A stretch of DNA of 64,000 bases from Aphanizomenon flos-aquae FACHB-1287. GTDB taxonomy: Bacteria > Cyanobacteriota > Cyanobacteriia > Cyanobacteriales > Nostocaceae. Below the pieces are notes generated by a model. The model saw only the letters and a list, made by a program, of their open reading frames with translations. It searched no databases and was not told the DNA's origin. The stretch's first letter is position 1. Every line of letters starts with the position of its first letter. Both the position numbers and the translations under genes were made by a program. Positions 47,956-57,024 of this stretch are shown in pieces. The stretch spans positions 81,631-145,630 of the forward strand of contig NZ_JACJTO010000007.1 in assembly GCF_014698755.1 (NCBI RefSeq), given 5' to 3'.

Positions 47956-49176
47956 TTGACACTACGGGTTGCTGTTGTTGGTTCGGGACCTGCGGGTTCA
48001 TGCGCTGCTGAAACCCTAGCTAAAGCTGGGATTGAAACCTATTTGTTTGAACGGAAGTTAGACAACGCCAAACCTTGTGGGGGCGCTATTCCCCTGTGCA
48101 TGGTGAGTGAGTTTGACTTACCGCCAGAAATCATTGACCGTCGGGTACGGAAAATGAAAATGATTTCTCCCTCTAATCGTGAGGTTGATATCAATTTGAT
48201 AAATGAAGATGAATATATAGGAATGTGCCGCCGAGAAGTGCTAGATGGTTTCTTGCGGAACCGAGCGGCCAAATTAGGGGCAAATTTAATTAACGCCACC
48301 GTTCATAAAGTTGATATTCCTGGAAACAATACCGACCCCTATACAATCCACTATGTTGACCATACAGGAGACGGGGCGCAAGGTATTACCAAAACCCTGA
48401 AGGTGGATTTAATCGTTGGTGCAGACGGCGCAAACTCCCGCATTGCTAAAGATATGGGTGCTGGAGATTACAATTATGCGATCGCTTTCCAAGAACGCAT
48501 TCGTCTTCCCCAAGATAAAATGGACTATTATAATGACATGGCGGAAATGTACGTTGGTGACGACGTTTCTACCGACTTCTACGCTTGGGTATTCCCCAAA
48601 TATGATCACGTAGCAGTAGGTACTGGCACAATGCAAGTTAACAAAGCCAGTATTAAACAATTACAAGCTGGTATTCGCGCCCGGGCTGCGGAAAAACTAG
48701 CCGGTGGTCAAATTATCAAAGTAGAAGCCCACCCTATCCCTGAACATCCCCGTCCTCGTCGCGTTGTCGGACGCATAGCCTTAGTAGGGGACGCAGCCGG
48801 TTATGTCACTAAGTCCTCCGGTGAAGGTATTTACTTCGCCGCCAAATCTGGCAGAATGTGCGCTGAAGCTATTGTAGAAGCAGCCAATGGCGGGGCGCGG
48901 ATTCCTACAGAAGCGGACTTAAAATTATATTTGAAGCGTTGGGACAAAAAATACGGACTCACTTACAAAGTATTAGACATACTCCAAAGCGTCTTTTATC
49001 GTTCCGATGCCACCCGGGAAGCATTTGTAGAAATGTGTGATGATTTAGACGTTCAAAAGCTAACTTTTGACAGTTATCTTTATAAAACCGTAGTTCCGGC
49101 TAACCCCTTCACCCAATTAAAAATTACTGCCAAAACCCTTGGTAGCTTAATCCGTGGTAATGCCCTTGCACCCTAA
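47956..49176 (+). CDS. chlP: Geranylgeranyl reductase (chlorophyll/tocopherol phytyl chain)
   Basis: Reduces geranylgeranyl-chlorophyllide a or GGPP to the phytyl form. Starting at TTG 47956, with GGGAG upstream (47944-47948), it is 406 residues (M/L-TLRVAVVGSGPAGSCA), the length of Anabaena ChlP; the frame is open to 47860 but only the repeat-rich upstream precedes it. FAD-binding GxGxxG: VVGSGPAG; second FAD site GDAAGYVTKSSGEGI; conserved Cys near KPCGGAIPLCM. TTG as a start codon is unusual but well supported by alignment length. Confidence 0.94.
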   Translation: MTLRVAVVGSGPAGSCAAETLAKAGIETYLFERKLDNAKPCGGAIPLCMVSEFDLPPEIIDRRVRKMKMISPSNREVDINLINEDEYIGMCRREVLDGFLRNRAAKLGANLINATVHKVDIPGNNTDPYTIHYVDHTGDGAQGITKTLKVDLIVGADGANSRIAKDMGAGDYNYAIAFQERIRLPQDKMDYYNDMAEMYVGDDVSTDFYAWVFPKYDHVAVGTGTMQVNKASIKQLQAGIRARAAEKLAGGQIIKVEAHPIPEHPRPRRVVGRIALVGDAAGYVTKSSGEGIYFAAKSGRMCAEAIVEAANGGARIPTEADLKLYLKRWDKKYGLTYKVLDILQSVFYRSDATREAFVEMCDDLDVQKLTFDSYLYKTVVPANPFTQLKITAKTLGSLIRGNALAP

Positions 49177-49189
49177 AATATGGGAATTG

Positions 49190-49370
49190 ACCGAAAAGAC
49201 GGGACACAAGCCCCGTCCTTCTAGGACGGCTTTATGTTAAAATTTGGTCATAGTCGCCATAGGGCATTGGGAGACTTTAAACGGACATGGAGGGACGATA
49301 AGACCACTTGTGGCGTGTTTCATTGAAGTGTCAAGAATCACCGCACCTTCAGGTCGGTGAGTATGTCAAC
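49190..49370. mobile_element. Possible end fragments of an IS200/IS605-type element
   Basis: Two hairpin-rich blocks with no open frame between them: GACGGGACACAAGCCCCGTC with CCGTCCTTCTAGGACGG, and further on CACCGCACCTTCAGGTCGGT next to GAGTATGTCAA. The second block resembles the right-end hairpin of cyanobacterial TnpB-bearing IS605 elements. Orientation and complete ends are unproven. Confidence 0.35.
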
Positions 49371-49373
49371 CCA

Positions 49374-49399
49374 GATCCCCGATTTCATAGATCGGGGAT
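49374..49399. repeat. Palindrome GATCCCCGATTTC..GATCGGGGAT
   Basis: Same dispersed family as 10050-10082. The rest of the 49177-49674 gap is AT-rich and lacks genes. Confidence 0.8.
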
Positions 49400-49674
49400 T
49401 TGACTTTTGTAAGCAGGTTAACACAATAAAATCAAACTCTTTAAAAAAACGCAAAATCACTAAAATTGCTCTTGTCTCTTGCCTTTTCCCTGGCTATAAC
49501 GACAATTTTTAACGCTAACCTATTTACTTTCTAACGTTAACAGATTACTGATCATAAAATTTTTGCTCTTTCTGTTAGACTATTTCTTTTTGAGGATTGA
49601 GATCCAATAAGGTTCAGATAAGATATTTGCATAACCAAACATTTCTGTAAGAACACACTATAGAAAAGGCAAAT

Positions 49675-49830
49675 ATGATTAATCTAATTTGGACGGCTGC
49701 ATTGGTGCTCTTTTTCCTCTGGCTGTTAGGGTTCTCAGTCAATGTCGGTGGTAGCTTAATCCATCTGCTTTTAGTTTTAGCTCTAATTTGCATAGTTTAT
49801 AACTTACTAATTGGTCGCCGCATAGTCTAG
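49675..49830 (+). CDS. Small lmo0937/DUF5670-type membrane protein
   Basis: 51 residues: MINLIWTAALVLFFLWLLG, then SVNVGGSLIHLLLVLALICI, ending GRRIV. Two hydrophobic helices with a VGG turn, the pattern of the lmo0937/DUF5670 family, common in bacteria, often next to stress genes; role unknown. GAAAAGG at 49663-49669 is a plausible ribosome site. YggT-like gene follows 90 bp later on the same strand. Confidence 0.82.
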   Translation: MINLIWTAALVLFFLWLLGFSVNVGGSLIHLLLVLALICIVYNLLIGRRIV

Positions 49831-49920
49831 TTTTTGAGAACTCAGTGCTTTGCTGTATATGAGATTTAATAAAAGTATTGAATTTATAACTACATTACTA
49901 AAAATCTCAACCTGATCAAG

Positions 49921-50331
49921 ATGAATAGACATCCTCATGAACGAAGTAATTCTGAGCGGAGGCAAGAACTTCGCAGTGAAGAAGAAACTTTTCGACTACA
50001 ACAGGCCGAGGGACGACTTGAATCTGGCAAACGTAGATCTACATTTGCCTGGATTATCAACAGCATTTACCTTTTAGTTGGAATGCTCGAAATCCTGCTG
50101 ATGTTACGCTTCTTTCTGCATTTTTCCGGGGCAAATACGCAAAATACTTTTGCCCAATTTATTGACAATCTTTCTGAACCCTTCATTGCGCCATTTTCCA
50201 CCTTACTGATTAGTCCTGTAGCCAGTGGTGGGACAAATATTTTTGATGTCAACATCTTAGTTGCAATCATCATCTATGCCCTCTTAGGCTGGCTCGCTCT
50301 ATGGCTGGTAAGATTTCTCTATGGTCGATAG
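49921..50331 (+). CDS. YggT/YlmG family membrane protein
   Basis: 136 residues. An N-terminal charged region (1-38) precedes two transmembrane helices of the YggT type (IINSIYLLVGMLEILLMLRF and the C-terminal IIIYALLGWLALWLVRF). FIDNLSEPFIAPFSTLL is the conserved loop. Cyanobacterial and plastid members affect chloroplast nucleoid or division and ion balance; exact role unknown. Confidence 0.85.
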   Translation: MNRHPHERSNSERRQELRSEEETFRLQQAEGRLESGKRRSTFAWIINSIYLLVGMLEILLMLRFFLHFSGANTQNTFAQFIDNLSEPFIAPFSTLLISPVASGGTNIFDVNILVAIIIYALLGWLALWLVRFLYGR

Positions 50332-50385
50332 AGAAAAGTTGAAAAATAATAGGCTTTAATTTCATTACAGGAACATCTGGTAAGC

Positions 50386-50419
50386 GTAAAGCTCAGTGGC
50401 TTTAGCCACTGAGCTTTAC
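50386..50419. repeat. Perfect 15-bp palindrome with a 4-base loop
   Basis: GTAAAGCTCAGTGGC-TTTA-GCCACTGAGCTTTAC. A smaller hairpin GACTG-CATT-CAGTC follows (50437-50450). It may act as terminator for the YggT gene, but no T-run follows; such large hairpins also mark IS605-type ends. Confidence 0.85.
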
Positions 50420-50453
50420 GGGACTCGTGCGGTTTTGACTGCATTCAGTCATG

Positions 50454-50542
50454 TAAGTACCTAGGCACAATTAATTACACAGATAAATAACATAATATAT
50501 TAAGATACAAGAGTAGTTATATTAATTCTGTCCAGGTACTTA
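50454..50542. mobile_element. Complete MITE-like element with TA-type ends
   Basis: 89 bp with terminal inverted repeats TAAGTACCTAGGCACA and (complement of right end) TAAGTACCTGGACAGA, both starting at TA, as expected for TA-targeting IS630/Tc1 transposases. The internal 60 bp match the fragment at 11761-11836 in inverted orientation. No coding content. Confidence 0.8.
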
Positions 50543-50608
50543 TTTTAACATAGGTTTTCGCTGTGGTCTAAAGTAGTTCTAAATTTTGAACTATTACCTG
50601 TAATGATA

Positions 50609-51481
50609 TTAACTGGTGAGTGATACAGTCAAGTCATAATTTTGACATAGATTGATGAGTTTTCCTTTAATAGGCGATCGCACATCCTCCGGTGAAACTA
50701 CAATACAATCAGAGGAATACTGCATAATTTCCCGAATAAACCAGAATGTATTTGATATTCTTCTAATTACTTTTTTGACCTGTGGTTGTTCTGGTATCCA
50801 TTCCACTATTTTATCCTCTGGTTTAGGTTGATAGGCAAACGCTAACCTATTTAATAAGTGTATTTCCACATCTATTTGATCTAAATTAGAATACCATTTA
50901 CCAGTAATTTCCGTAACTGCTGCTTCGTTAATTCTGTCTAAACGAAAACACCAGTTATGTTGTAGTTCTGGTATGTCAGAGTTTCCTTCTGTCTCTTCAC
51001 ACCAACAGTCAAGGTATTGGCGTTTTTCATAGGGTGTGATTTTGGCATAACGTACAGTAAAATTAAATACTCGTTCGGACGCATCTTGATAAGCAAGTTG
51101 AAAGGGTTGTTGACGTAAGATATAGTGATCTATTTGTAACCGCCAAGATGGACGGGAGTTATTTAAAAACCCCTCTATTTCTTTCCGTAAAGGTACGGAT
51201 AATTCACTGCGTTCTAGTAGTAAATTAGCTATAATTTCCGCCTGTTCATTTTGTCCGATGTCCGTTAATGCACTTATACAACGATGTAAGGCACGGATAC
51301 GGGAATCTTGCCAGTCATTATTTTTACTAACTATTAATTCATGTTGAGCAATGGCTTTGATGAGTTTGGAGATATTGGGATCGTCTCCCCACATCATACC
51401 AAATTCGAGTGCGATCGCTTCTAGTTGCGTTTTATCACCCTCTGATACTGACAGGGTAATAGATTGACCTTTTCGACTCAT
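50609..51481 (-). CDS. WYL-domain transcriptional regulator of the CRISPR locus
   Basis: 290 residues. N-terminal ~45 residues look like a ribbon-helix-helix DNA-binding segment (SITLSVSEGDKTQLEAIALE). Residues about 115-260 match a WYL sensor domain (WRLQIDHYILRQQPFQLAYQ and AKITPYEKRQYLDCW). WYL regulators bind nucleic acid or nucleotide ligands; in Synechocystis a related WYL protein encoded beside the type I-D CRISPR operon represses it. Here it is directly upstream of, and divergent from, the cas operon, so the same role is likely but inferred. Probably controls the promoter in 51482-52478. Confidence 0.85.
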   Translation of the reverse strand: MSRKGQSITLSVSEGDKTQLEAIALEFGMMWGDDPNISKLIKAIAQHELIVSKNNDWQDSRIRALHRCISALTDIGQNEQAEIIANLLLERSELSVPLRKEIEGFLNNSRPSWRLQIDHYILRQQPFQLAYQDASERVFNFTVRYAKITPYEKRQYLDCWCEETEGNSDIPELQHNWCFRLDRINEAAVTEITGKWYSNLDQIDVEIHLLNRLAFAYQPKPEDKIVEWIPEQPQVKKVIRRISNTFWFIREIMQYSSDCIVVSPEDVRSPIKGKLINLCQNYDLTVSLTS

Positions 51482-51625
51482 GGAAAGTGTCCGTATACTT
51501 TATACTTGTTTTCGCTTGTCAATTTTTATTGTGGCTGTTATGCTAGATTTTAGCAATGAGTTACGGACAGTTTTTAATTGTCTCAATGAATTACCAAAAA
51601 TAAAATAGTAAAAAGGACTAAATAG

Positions 51626-51958
<333 letters not shown>

Positions 51959-51966
<8 letters not shown>

Positions 51967-52411
51967 AAGTATTCCCACAATTGCAGAACTTCAAGAATTA
52001 TCTTCACAGATTCCTGAGAGAATACCTTACTTAAAAATGTTAGTTTTATTTGGTTCTAGAGCAACTGGTAATACCAAAGCCGATAGTGACTGGGATTTTG
52101 CGGTTTTATGTGATGAAGAAAAATATAACTTATACATTGAAGATCACCCATTAGCTTTATTTGCAATACCTGGAATTTTGGGAGAGATATTTAAAATCAA
52201 TTCTGATAAAATTGATATTGTCAAACTTAATTATTCTTCCAAATTAATAGCCCATTTTGTAGCTCGTGATGGAAAGGTATTATATGAAGAATCAGCAGAT
52301 GAATTTGAAAAATTTAAACAAAGGGTATTATTGAGTAATACAGAAATTACAATGATTAGAAAAAACCAATTGGCAACCATTGAAAATTTTTTACAAAGGT
52401 GGGAAGTATGA
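51959..52411 (+). CDS. MNT-domain nucleotidyltransferase antitoxin (MntA-like), orphan
   Basis: 150 residues from the ATG at 51959 (MQKSIPTIAELQELSS). The pol-beta nucleotidyltransferase motif is intact: VLFGSRATGNTKADSDWDFA gives GSx(10)DxD. MntA AMPylates HEPN toxins of the HepT family and silences them. The normal cognate gene would overlap the MntA stop by ATGA; that start exists (52408) but the frame ends after ten codons, so the toxin is lost. The antitoxin may now act on another HEPN protein or be inert. Confidence 0.85.
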
Positions 52412-52440
52412 CAAATACATCAATATCCTATTTATGTTAG
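52408..52440 (+). pseudogene. Possible 5' stub of a lost HEPN toxin gene
   Basis: ATGA overlap with the mntA stop gives MTNTSISYLC then TAG. Start position and MTNTS fit a HepT-type toxin; the rest is missing and replaced by cas10d upstream sequence. Very short; low certainty. Confidence 0.35.
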
Positions 52441-52478
52441 ACAAACTAACTCTTATTGAATTAGATTGGAAGAAGAAA

Positions 52479-55205
52479 ATGATTAAACGCGGTAGACTTG
52501 TAAATCGTCCTCCTATATCCTTAGAGGAACATTATTTCAGCGAAATTCGCCCCCAGCTTTATGAAAATCATGCACATCATCATCAATATGGTGTGAGAAA
52601 GGGTACAACCCTTGCAGAACATTTAGACTCTGCTTGTCAATTTATTTTGACAGTCAGCCATATAGCACAAGTAGCAGAAGATAAACGACCTTTATTATTA
52701 GCTGCGACTGCTGTTCATGACCTCAATAAATTAGATCCTCAAGAACGAAAAGTCAAAACCTTAGCTAGAGATAAAGACTTTTTAAAAGAACAACTTGAAA
52801 AGGCTTGTGTTCTTAGCTTTGTAAACACAGAAGATGATTTAGAATTACTCAGAAAACTAATTGAACGCCATTCAGGTCACAATGTCAGTGATGGGGCAAG
52901 ATTTTTACCAGAAGACCCAAATATTGAACGTTGGGCAGCAATGTTAACTGCTGCGGACTTGTTTGATTTAGGTATTCCAGATGAGCTAAGACTTCACAAA
53001 ATAGAAACAGAATTAACCGTTGCTTTTGGCAGAAAATGTAATCTTTTTCGAGTACGTTTATCCGAAGATAAAGGTTATATTACATCTCTGTTACTGGGTG
53101 CTTGTGAAGAAGTTTTACAAAAATATGGCTTTCATCCAATCGCAATTTTTCCAGATAGTGAACTGTTTGAAGGGTCAAATTTACCAAATAGTGAACTGTT
53201 TGAAGGGTCAAATTTACCAAATGTAGATTTAACCAAAGAAATCGCTGCTGTTTGGCAAAGTAAAATTGATCAAGTTTTTGGTAATAATATTGAGAAACTT
53301 GTCAGACCTACTAAAGATGGTATCAAAATTACTCATCAGGCTATTCAACAAAATGTTGATGAAGTTTTGGTCAATGTTCAAGCTCTTTTAGAAAAGAAAA
53401 AAGCTGGTTATAAATCAGATAAAATTGCTAAAGATGTTACTAAATGGGGTGATAATGCTGGTGAGGAAGCACTAATAAAAGCTGCTGAACTGGGATTATT
53501 ATCTGTAAGTAATGCAGAAGAATTTGCTATATCTGAAGGTTTGAAAGCAGCTTATCTAAGCTATCGAGAAGCAGGTTTAAACCCTAAAGAAGTTTGGGAT
53601 AAAATCGCTCATCATGCTGGAATTTCTGAACATCAACGTCTTGCACTTGAACCATTTAATGGTCAGTATGGACGACCTTTATTTGCAGCAAAAGCAGCTA
53701 TTAACGGAATTGAAGGAATTAACGAAGCTCTCAAAGAGTCTTTTCAATTAAGAAATAACAGTACAGAAACTTCTGAAGAAATAGAAGTATCTGAAGAAAT
53801 GATTTTAGCAGTTAACAGAATGGTAAAGTTACCTTTTGCTACTCAGTTAATTGGAATTAATGATTTAAGTTCCTATGTAGAAGCTAATCCTAGACAAAGA
53901 TGTTCTTTAGGTTCTACATCCAGTGAAATAGATGAATTAATTTCTGCAAATATGCCTCCTGGAACAAAAGTACAGGCTTTTTCTAATCGTTTACCAGGTG
54001 GTATTAGTGCTGAACCAAAAAGACAAGCAGATTCTATTGCGGCTTTAGCTTATCAACTAATGACAGTGGGTGCAAATTTCCCTAAAGTTAGCAAACAAGA
54101 ACCTCTTTATTTACATTTAGCATTACCAAAAGGTTCTGCTCCGGAACTTTTAAGAATTTGGCGCGAATTTTTAGAAAAACTTGCAAATACAAATGCTGAA
54201 GGAGGTACTGTTACTGTTGATCAATTACAACTTTATCGAGATCACCAACTTGAATTTAAAGCTAATAAAGTAGTTGGTGCAGCATTACCTAAACGACCGG
54301 ATTTTATTCATACATCTGTGATTATTCCTTTAGTTTGGGGAGATGTTAATGCTTCTTTAGCTTTACTCAAATCACTGAGATTAGGATTAGAAATATCTTT
54401 ATCTTTAGATATTCGTTTTCCTTTTACTTTAAGCAGCAATATGGAGGTAGATTTATTTGATGATGTGTATGGCAGAGTTGAAGGTATTCCCTCTGCACTG
54501 CAACCTTTACTGGGAAATGGACAATATGATCAAAGTCAGGATGCAGAAAAAATTCTCGAAAGATTACGTTGTCTTGGAGAATTAGCAATATCTGTTGCCA
54601 GCATTCAGAAATCTGATGATTGTTTATATGATTTAGCTCGTACTTGTGATAGACCAATTGAACTTTACTTTGTTTTGTTACGTTGGATTTTGCGAGAACA
54701 AGATGAACCGAATTTGAGTGTTATTTGGAGTCGTATTTGTCAGCCGTTAAATACATTAATGGAGAGCCTTATGCCTAATGAAAATTCACTTTTGACTAAG
54801 TATTTGAAGGAAGCTGCTCAAATAGCAGCAGAAGGCAGAATTTGGGGAAGTTCATTTAAAAGAACTGCTCAATCAGAACCTTTGACAGCTTTTATTGCTG
54901 CTGTCAAAACTCAAAAACCTTATTTAGATTTAGAGGTAATGTTTGCAGCTTTGGTACAGCAATATCATACTCGTTTAGATCGGATTAGTGAATATCATGT
55001 AGGAGCAACCAAACGTGAAAAAGTCAAGCGTTATTACGATGTATTACACAAGCTATATGAGGAAGTTTACTCAGCACGTCCAGAAAAGTTGTTATCTGAT
55101 CAAAAGACTTTAGAAGCTGCTTATTTATTTTTCTTAGAAGAAGCACGTAAACAGCTTAAAAATAAATCAGAAGATGATTCTGATGACACAAATACAAACG
55201 TTTAA
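52479..55205 (+). CDS. cas10d: Type I-D CRISPR-Cas large subunit Cas10d (Csc3), HD nuclease
   Basis: 908 residues from the ATG at 52479 (GGAAG upstream); an in-frame ATG at 52434 is the alternative. The N-terminal HD nuclease has H48 and the pair H80-D81 in AAVHDLNKLDP. The middle is degenerate Cas10-like with no GGDD cyclase motif. In type I-D the nuclease sits in Cas10d while the helicase is separate Cas3', as here. Residues around 226-247 contain an 11-residue tandem duplication (SELFEGSNLPN). The C-terminal 144 residues probably also serve as Cas11d by internal translation. First of the operon; csc2 follows after 28 bp. Confidence 0.95.
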   Translation: MIKRGRLVNRPPISLEEHYFSEIRPQLYENHAHHHQYGVRKGTTLAEHLDSACQFILTVSHIAQVAEDKRPLLLAATAVHDLNKLDPQERKVKTLARDKDFLKEQLEKACVLSFVNTEDDLELLRKLIERHSGHNVSDGARFLPEDPNIERWAAMLTAADLFDLGIPDELRLHKIETELTVAFGRKCNLFRVRLSEDKGYITSLLLGACEEVLQKYGFHPIAIFPDSELFEGSNLPNSELFEGSNLPNVDLTKEIAAVWQSKIDQVFGNNIEKLVRPTKDGIKITHQAIQQNVDEVLVNVQALLEKKKAGYKSDKIAKDVTKWGDNAGEEALIKAAELGLLSVSNAEEFAISEGLKAAYLSYREAGLNPKEVWDKIAHHAGISEHQRLALEPFNGQYGRPLFAAKAAINGIEGINEALKESFQLRNNSTETSEEIEVSEEMILAVNRMVKLPFATQLIGINDLSSYVEANPRQRCSLGSTSSEIDELISANMPPGTKVQAFSNRLPGGISAEPKRQADSIAALAYQLMTVGANFPKVSKQEPLYLHLALPKGSAPELLRIWREFLEKLANTNAEGGTVTVDQLQLYRDHQLEFKANKVVGAALPKRPDFIHTSVIIPLVWGDVNASLALLKSLRLGLEISLSLDIRFPFTLSSNMEVDLFDDVYGRVEGIPSALQPLLGNGQYDQSQDAEKILERLRCLGELAISVASIQKSDDCLYDLARTCDRPIELYFVLLRWILREQDEPNLSVIWSRICQPLNTLMESLMPNENSLLTKYLKEAAQIAAEGRIWGSSFKRTAQSEPLTAFIAAVKTQKPYLDLEVMFAALVQQYHTRLDRISEYHVGATKREKVKRYYDVLHKLYEEVYSARPEKLLSDQKTLEAAYLFFLEEARKQLKNKSEDDSDDTNTNV
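53155..53220 (+). repeat. Perfect 33-bp tandem duplication inside cas10d
   Basis: Two identical 33-bp units encode SELFEGSNLPN-type repeats in frame. A recent duplication that keeps the frame open. Confidence 0.97.
54771..55205 (+). CDS. cas11d: Probable Cas11d small subunit from an internal cas10d start
   Basis: In-frame ATG at 54771 preceded by GGAGAG (54761-54766), five bases away, which is the best ribosome site inside cas10d. The product would be 144 residues (MPNENSLLTKYLKEAAQ to the cas10d stop) and strongly helical, as expected for a Cas11 small subunit. Independent translation of Cas11d from within cas10d is established for type I-D systems, including Synechocystis. Confidence 0.7.
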   Translation: MPNENSLLTKYLKEAAQIAAEGRIWGSSFKRTAQSEPLTAFIAAVKTQKPYLDLEVMFAALVQQYHTRLDRISEYHVGATKREKVKRYYDVLHKLYEEVYSARPEKLLSDQKTLEAAYLFFLEEARKQLKNKSEDDSDDTNTNV

Positions 55206-55233
55206 TTAATCATTAACCAACCAGGAGTTTATC

Positions 55234-56262
55234 ATGTCAATTCAAAAACTTTCCCCTGTTCTTGCAACCACCTATGAAAATTTCCCCAAAGGTCGGTTTA
55301 TTACCTTAATTGTTCTCAGAACAACTCACTCAGAAACGATTTTTCGCACAGAAGGTTCTGGTGAATCAATGTGTAACGAGTTTGTTCAAGCTGGTGTGAA
55401 TAATGATAATATTATTCAACGTTTAGTGATGACTAAACGTAAACAAGTAGCACCAGAAAGACGTTATGGAAGAGAACATTTAAGGGCGCATGAACTCCTA
55501 TACAGTAAAGATGGTTCTCTTTGTTCTTTAAATACTAATGCACCTTGTGAAATGTGTGTAGATTGTTTCCTTTATGGTTTTGCTGCTGGTGGAGGTGGCG
55601 CACAAAAAAGCCGTATTTGGACTGAAGATGCTTTTAGTATATTATCCGCTACTGATGTGGTAGGCGATCGCACTATTAACGCCATTTATGAAAACGGTAC
55701 AATGCGTTTAAAGCGAGAAGAGGATACTAAAGCTTCAACATCTTTAAATACTAGCGAATACATCAAACCAGGAGTTCATTTTTTAGATGTTGTCACACTC
55801 AAGGATGTAACTGCTGATGAACTGCGCTACATTATTGGAAATATTCTTTTTACCAGTCGTTATGGTGCTGTTTCCAGTCGTGTAGGAAGAATGGAAAATC
55901 AAATATTAGGTATTTTTGGCAGTATTACCGAATTACCTAGCTCCTTGGAACTTGTACAAGCTACATACAGTGCTTTAGGTGAACCTTTAGAACACCCTTT
56001 AAATATTAATAGAGTCATCACAGCAACCAAGCAAGTAATTACAAATTGGCAAAACAGAAGAGGGGTTTCTGTGCAATTATCTGATCAAGAATTAGCAAAT
56101 TTAATTTCTGATGTAGAAACCCACTGGTCAGAAGCAGAACGTGATACTTTTCTCAAGCGTTTAAGTCAATCCTATGAACCTTTCCGTCAAGTAGCACCTG
56201 AGAAAAACAAAGGTAAAGGTAAAGGTAAAAACAAAAATACTCCAGTTGAAGTAGAGAGTTAA
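55234..56262 (+). CDS. csc2: Type I-D Cas7-type backbone protein Csc2 (first copy)
   Basis: 342 residues; AGGAG at 55222-55226. Cas7-like RAMP, crRNA-backbone subunit of type I-D Cascade. Family marks: FPKGRFITLIVLRTTHSETI, the basic KRKQVAPERRYGRE, and VDCFLYGFAAGGGGAQKSRI. A cysteine group C105-x2-C108-x2-C111 (CEMCVDC) suggests a metal-binding loop; the second copy lacks it. The C-terminal tail is Lys/Gly-rich. Followed three bases later by csc1. Confidence 0.94.
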   Translation: MSIQKLSPVLATTYENFPKGRFITLIVLRTTHSETIFRTEGSGESMCNEFVQAGVNNDNIIQRLVMTKRKQVAPERRYGREHLRAHELLYSKDGSLCSLNTNAPCEMCVDCFLYGFAAGGGGAQKSRIWTEDAFSILSATDVVGDRTINAIYENGTMRLKREEDTKASTSLNTSEYIKPGVHFLDVVTLKDVTADELRYIIGNILFTSRYGAVSSRVGRMENQILGIFGSITELPSSLELVQATYSALGEPLEHPLNINRVITATKQVITNWQNRRGVSVQLSDQELANLISDVETHWSEAERDTFLKRLSQSYEPFRQVAPEKNKGKGKGKNKNTPVEVES

Positions 56263-56265
56263 ATT

Positions 56266-57024
56266 ATGTCAACAATTCCTTTTTCACAGGCAAAACTTAT
56301 TGAATTAAACTGTCTTGAACCAGTCTTTTTTGCCTCTAGGGAGTTGTCTGATACCTATTACACTGAGGGGTTACTTGGGAATTATGCTTTAACCTATGCT
56401 TTAGGTTGGGTAAATTCCCCCTATCGTCTCCAAGGTCAGGCTACAGGACGACCAACCTACAAAGAAGATTTTCAAGCAATAGCGTCATCTTGCTACATTT
56501 TACCAGCTTCACCAATAGGCAGAGTTACATTTAGATTTGAAAGATTTAACGCTCTTTCTGATGCTTATTGGTACACCATGACTAATAACCGTGTAGCAAC
56601 TGCGAGAGAAGATTTACCATTACAACGTCAAGGTACAAAACCTAGTTCCTTTAGAGCAAGTAATTTTCCTCAAACTGGCAGATTACGCATGATTGAAAGG
56701 GGTAATAAATTCCAAACATTAGTATTTGGAAATCAACAATTACCAGATTATATTCGTGTGGGAAAATTCGCTAGTAAAGTTAAAGTGAATGTCTTAAAAG
56801 AGTTTCCTATAACTTTACTCCCAGAAGGCGAATATAAAAGTCAATTTTATCTAAATGTTGCTGATTTACCAACACAAATAGAAGCATTTGTATTTGACTT
56901 AATCTCTATACCTCCTGCACCGATATTAAAAAATCTCCACTTTCGTGGTGCAGCTTGGCAAATTGGGGAAATGATTGTACCGGCAGGTTTACATTATTGT
57001 GGTAGAGAAAACGGAAATGAGTAA
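56266..57024 (+). CDS. csc1: Type I-D Cas5-type protein Csc1 (first copy)
   Basis: 252 residues, the Cas5-like subunit that caps the crRNA 5' handle and contacts the PAM side. The family opening is LIELNCLEPVFFASRELSD with NYALTYALGW. LPDYIRVGKFASKVKV is the mid-protein motif. Its 3' end overlaps the cas3' start by eight bases, so translation is coupled. Confidence 0.92.
   Translation: MSTIPFSQAKLIELNCLEPVFFASRELSDTYYTEGLLGNYALTYALGWVNSPYRLQGQATGRPTYKEDFQAIASSCYILPASPIGRVTFRFERFNALSDAYWYTMTNNRVATAREDLPLQRQGTKPSSFRASNFPQTGRLRMIERGNKFQTLVFGNQQLPDYIRVGKFASKVKVNVLKEFPITLLPEGEYKSQFYLNVADLPTQIEAFVFDLISIPPAPILKNLHFRGAAWQIGEMIVPAGLHYCGRENGNE

Noticed and set aside
48409..48660. Antisense frame within chlP
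   Set aside because: Opposite-strand shadow of a well-conserved gene.
54424..54657. Antisense open frame in cas10d
   Set aside because: Shadow of the strongly supported cas10d gene; no ribosome site or domain.
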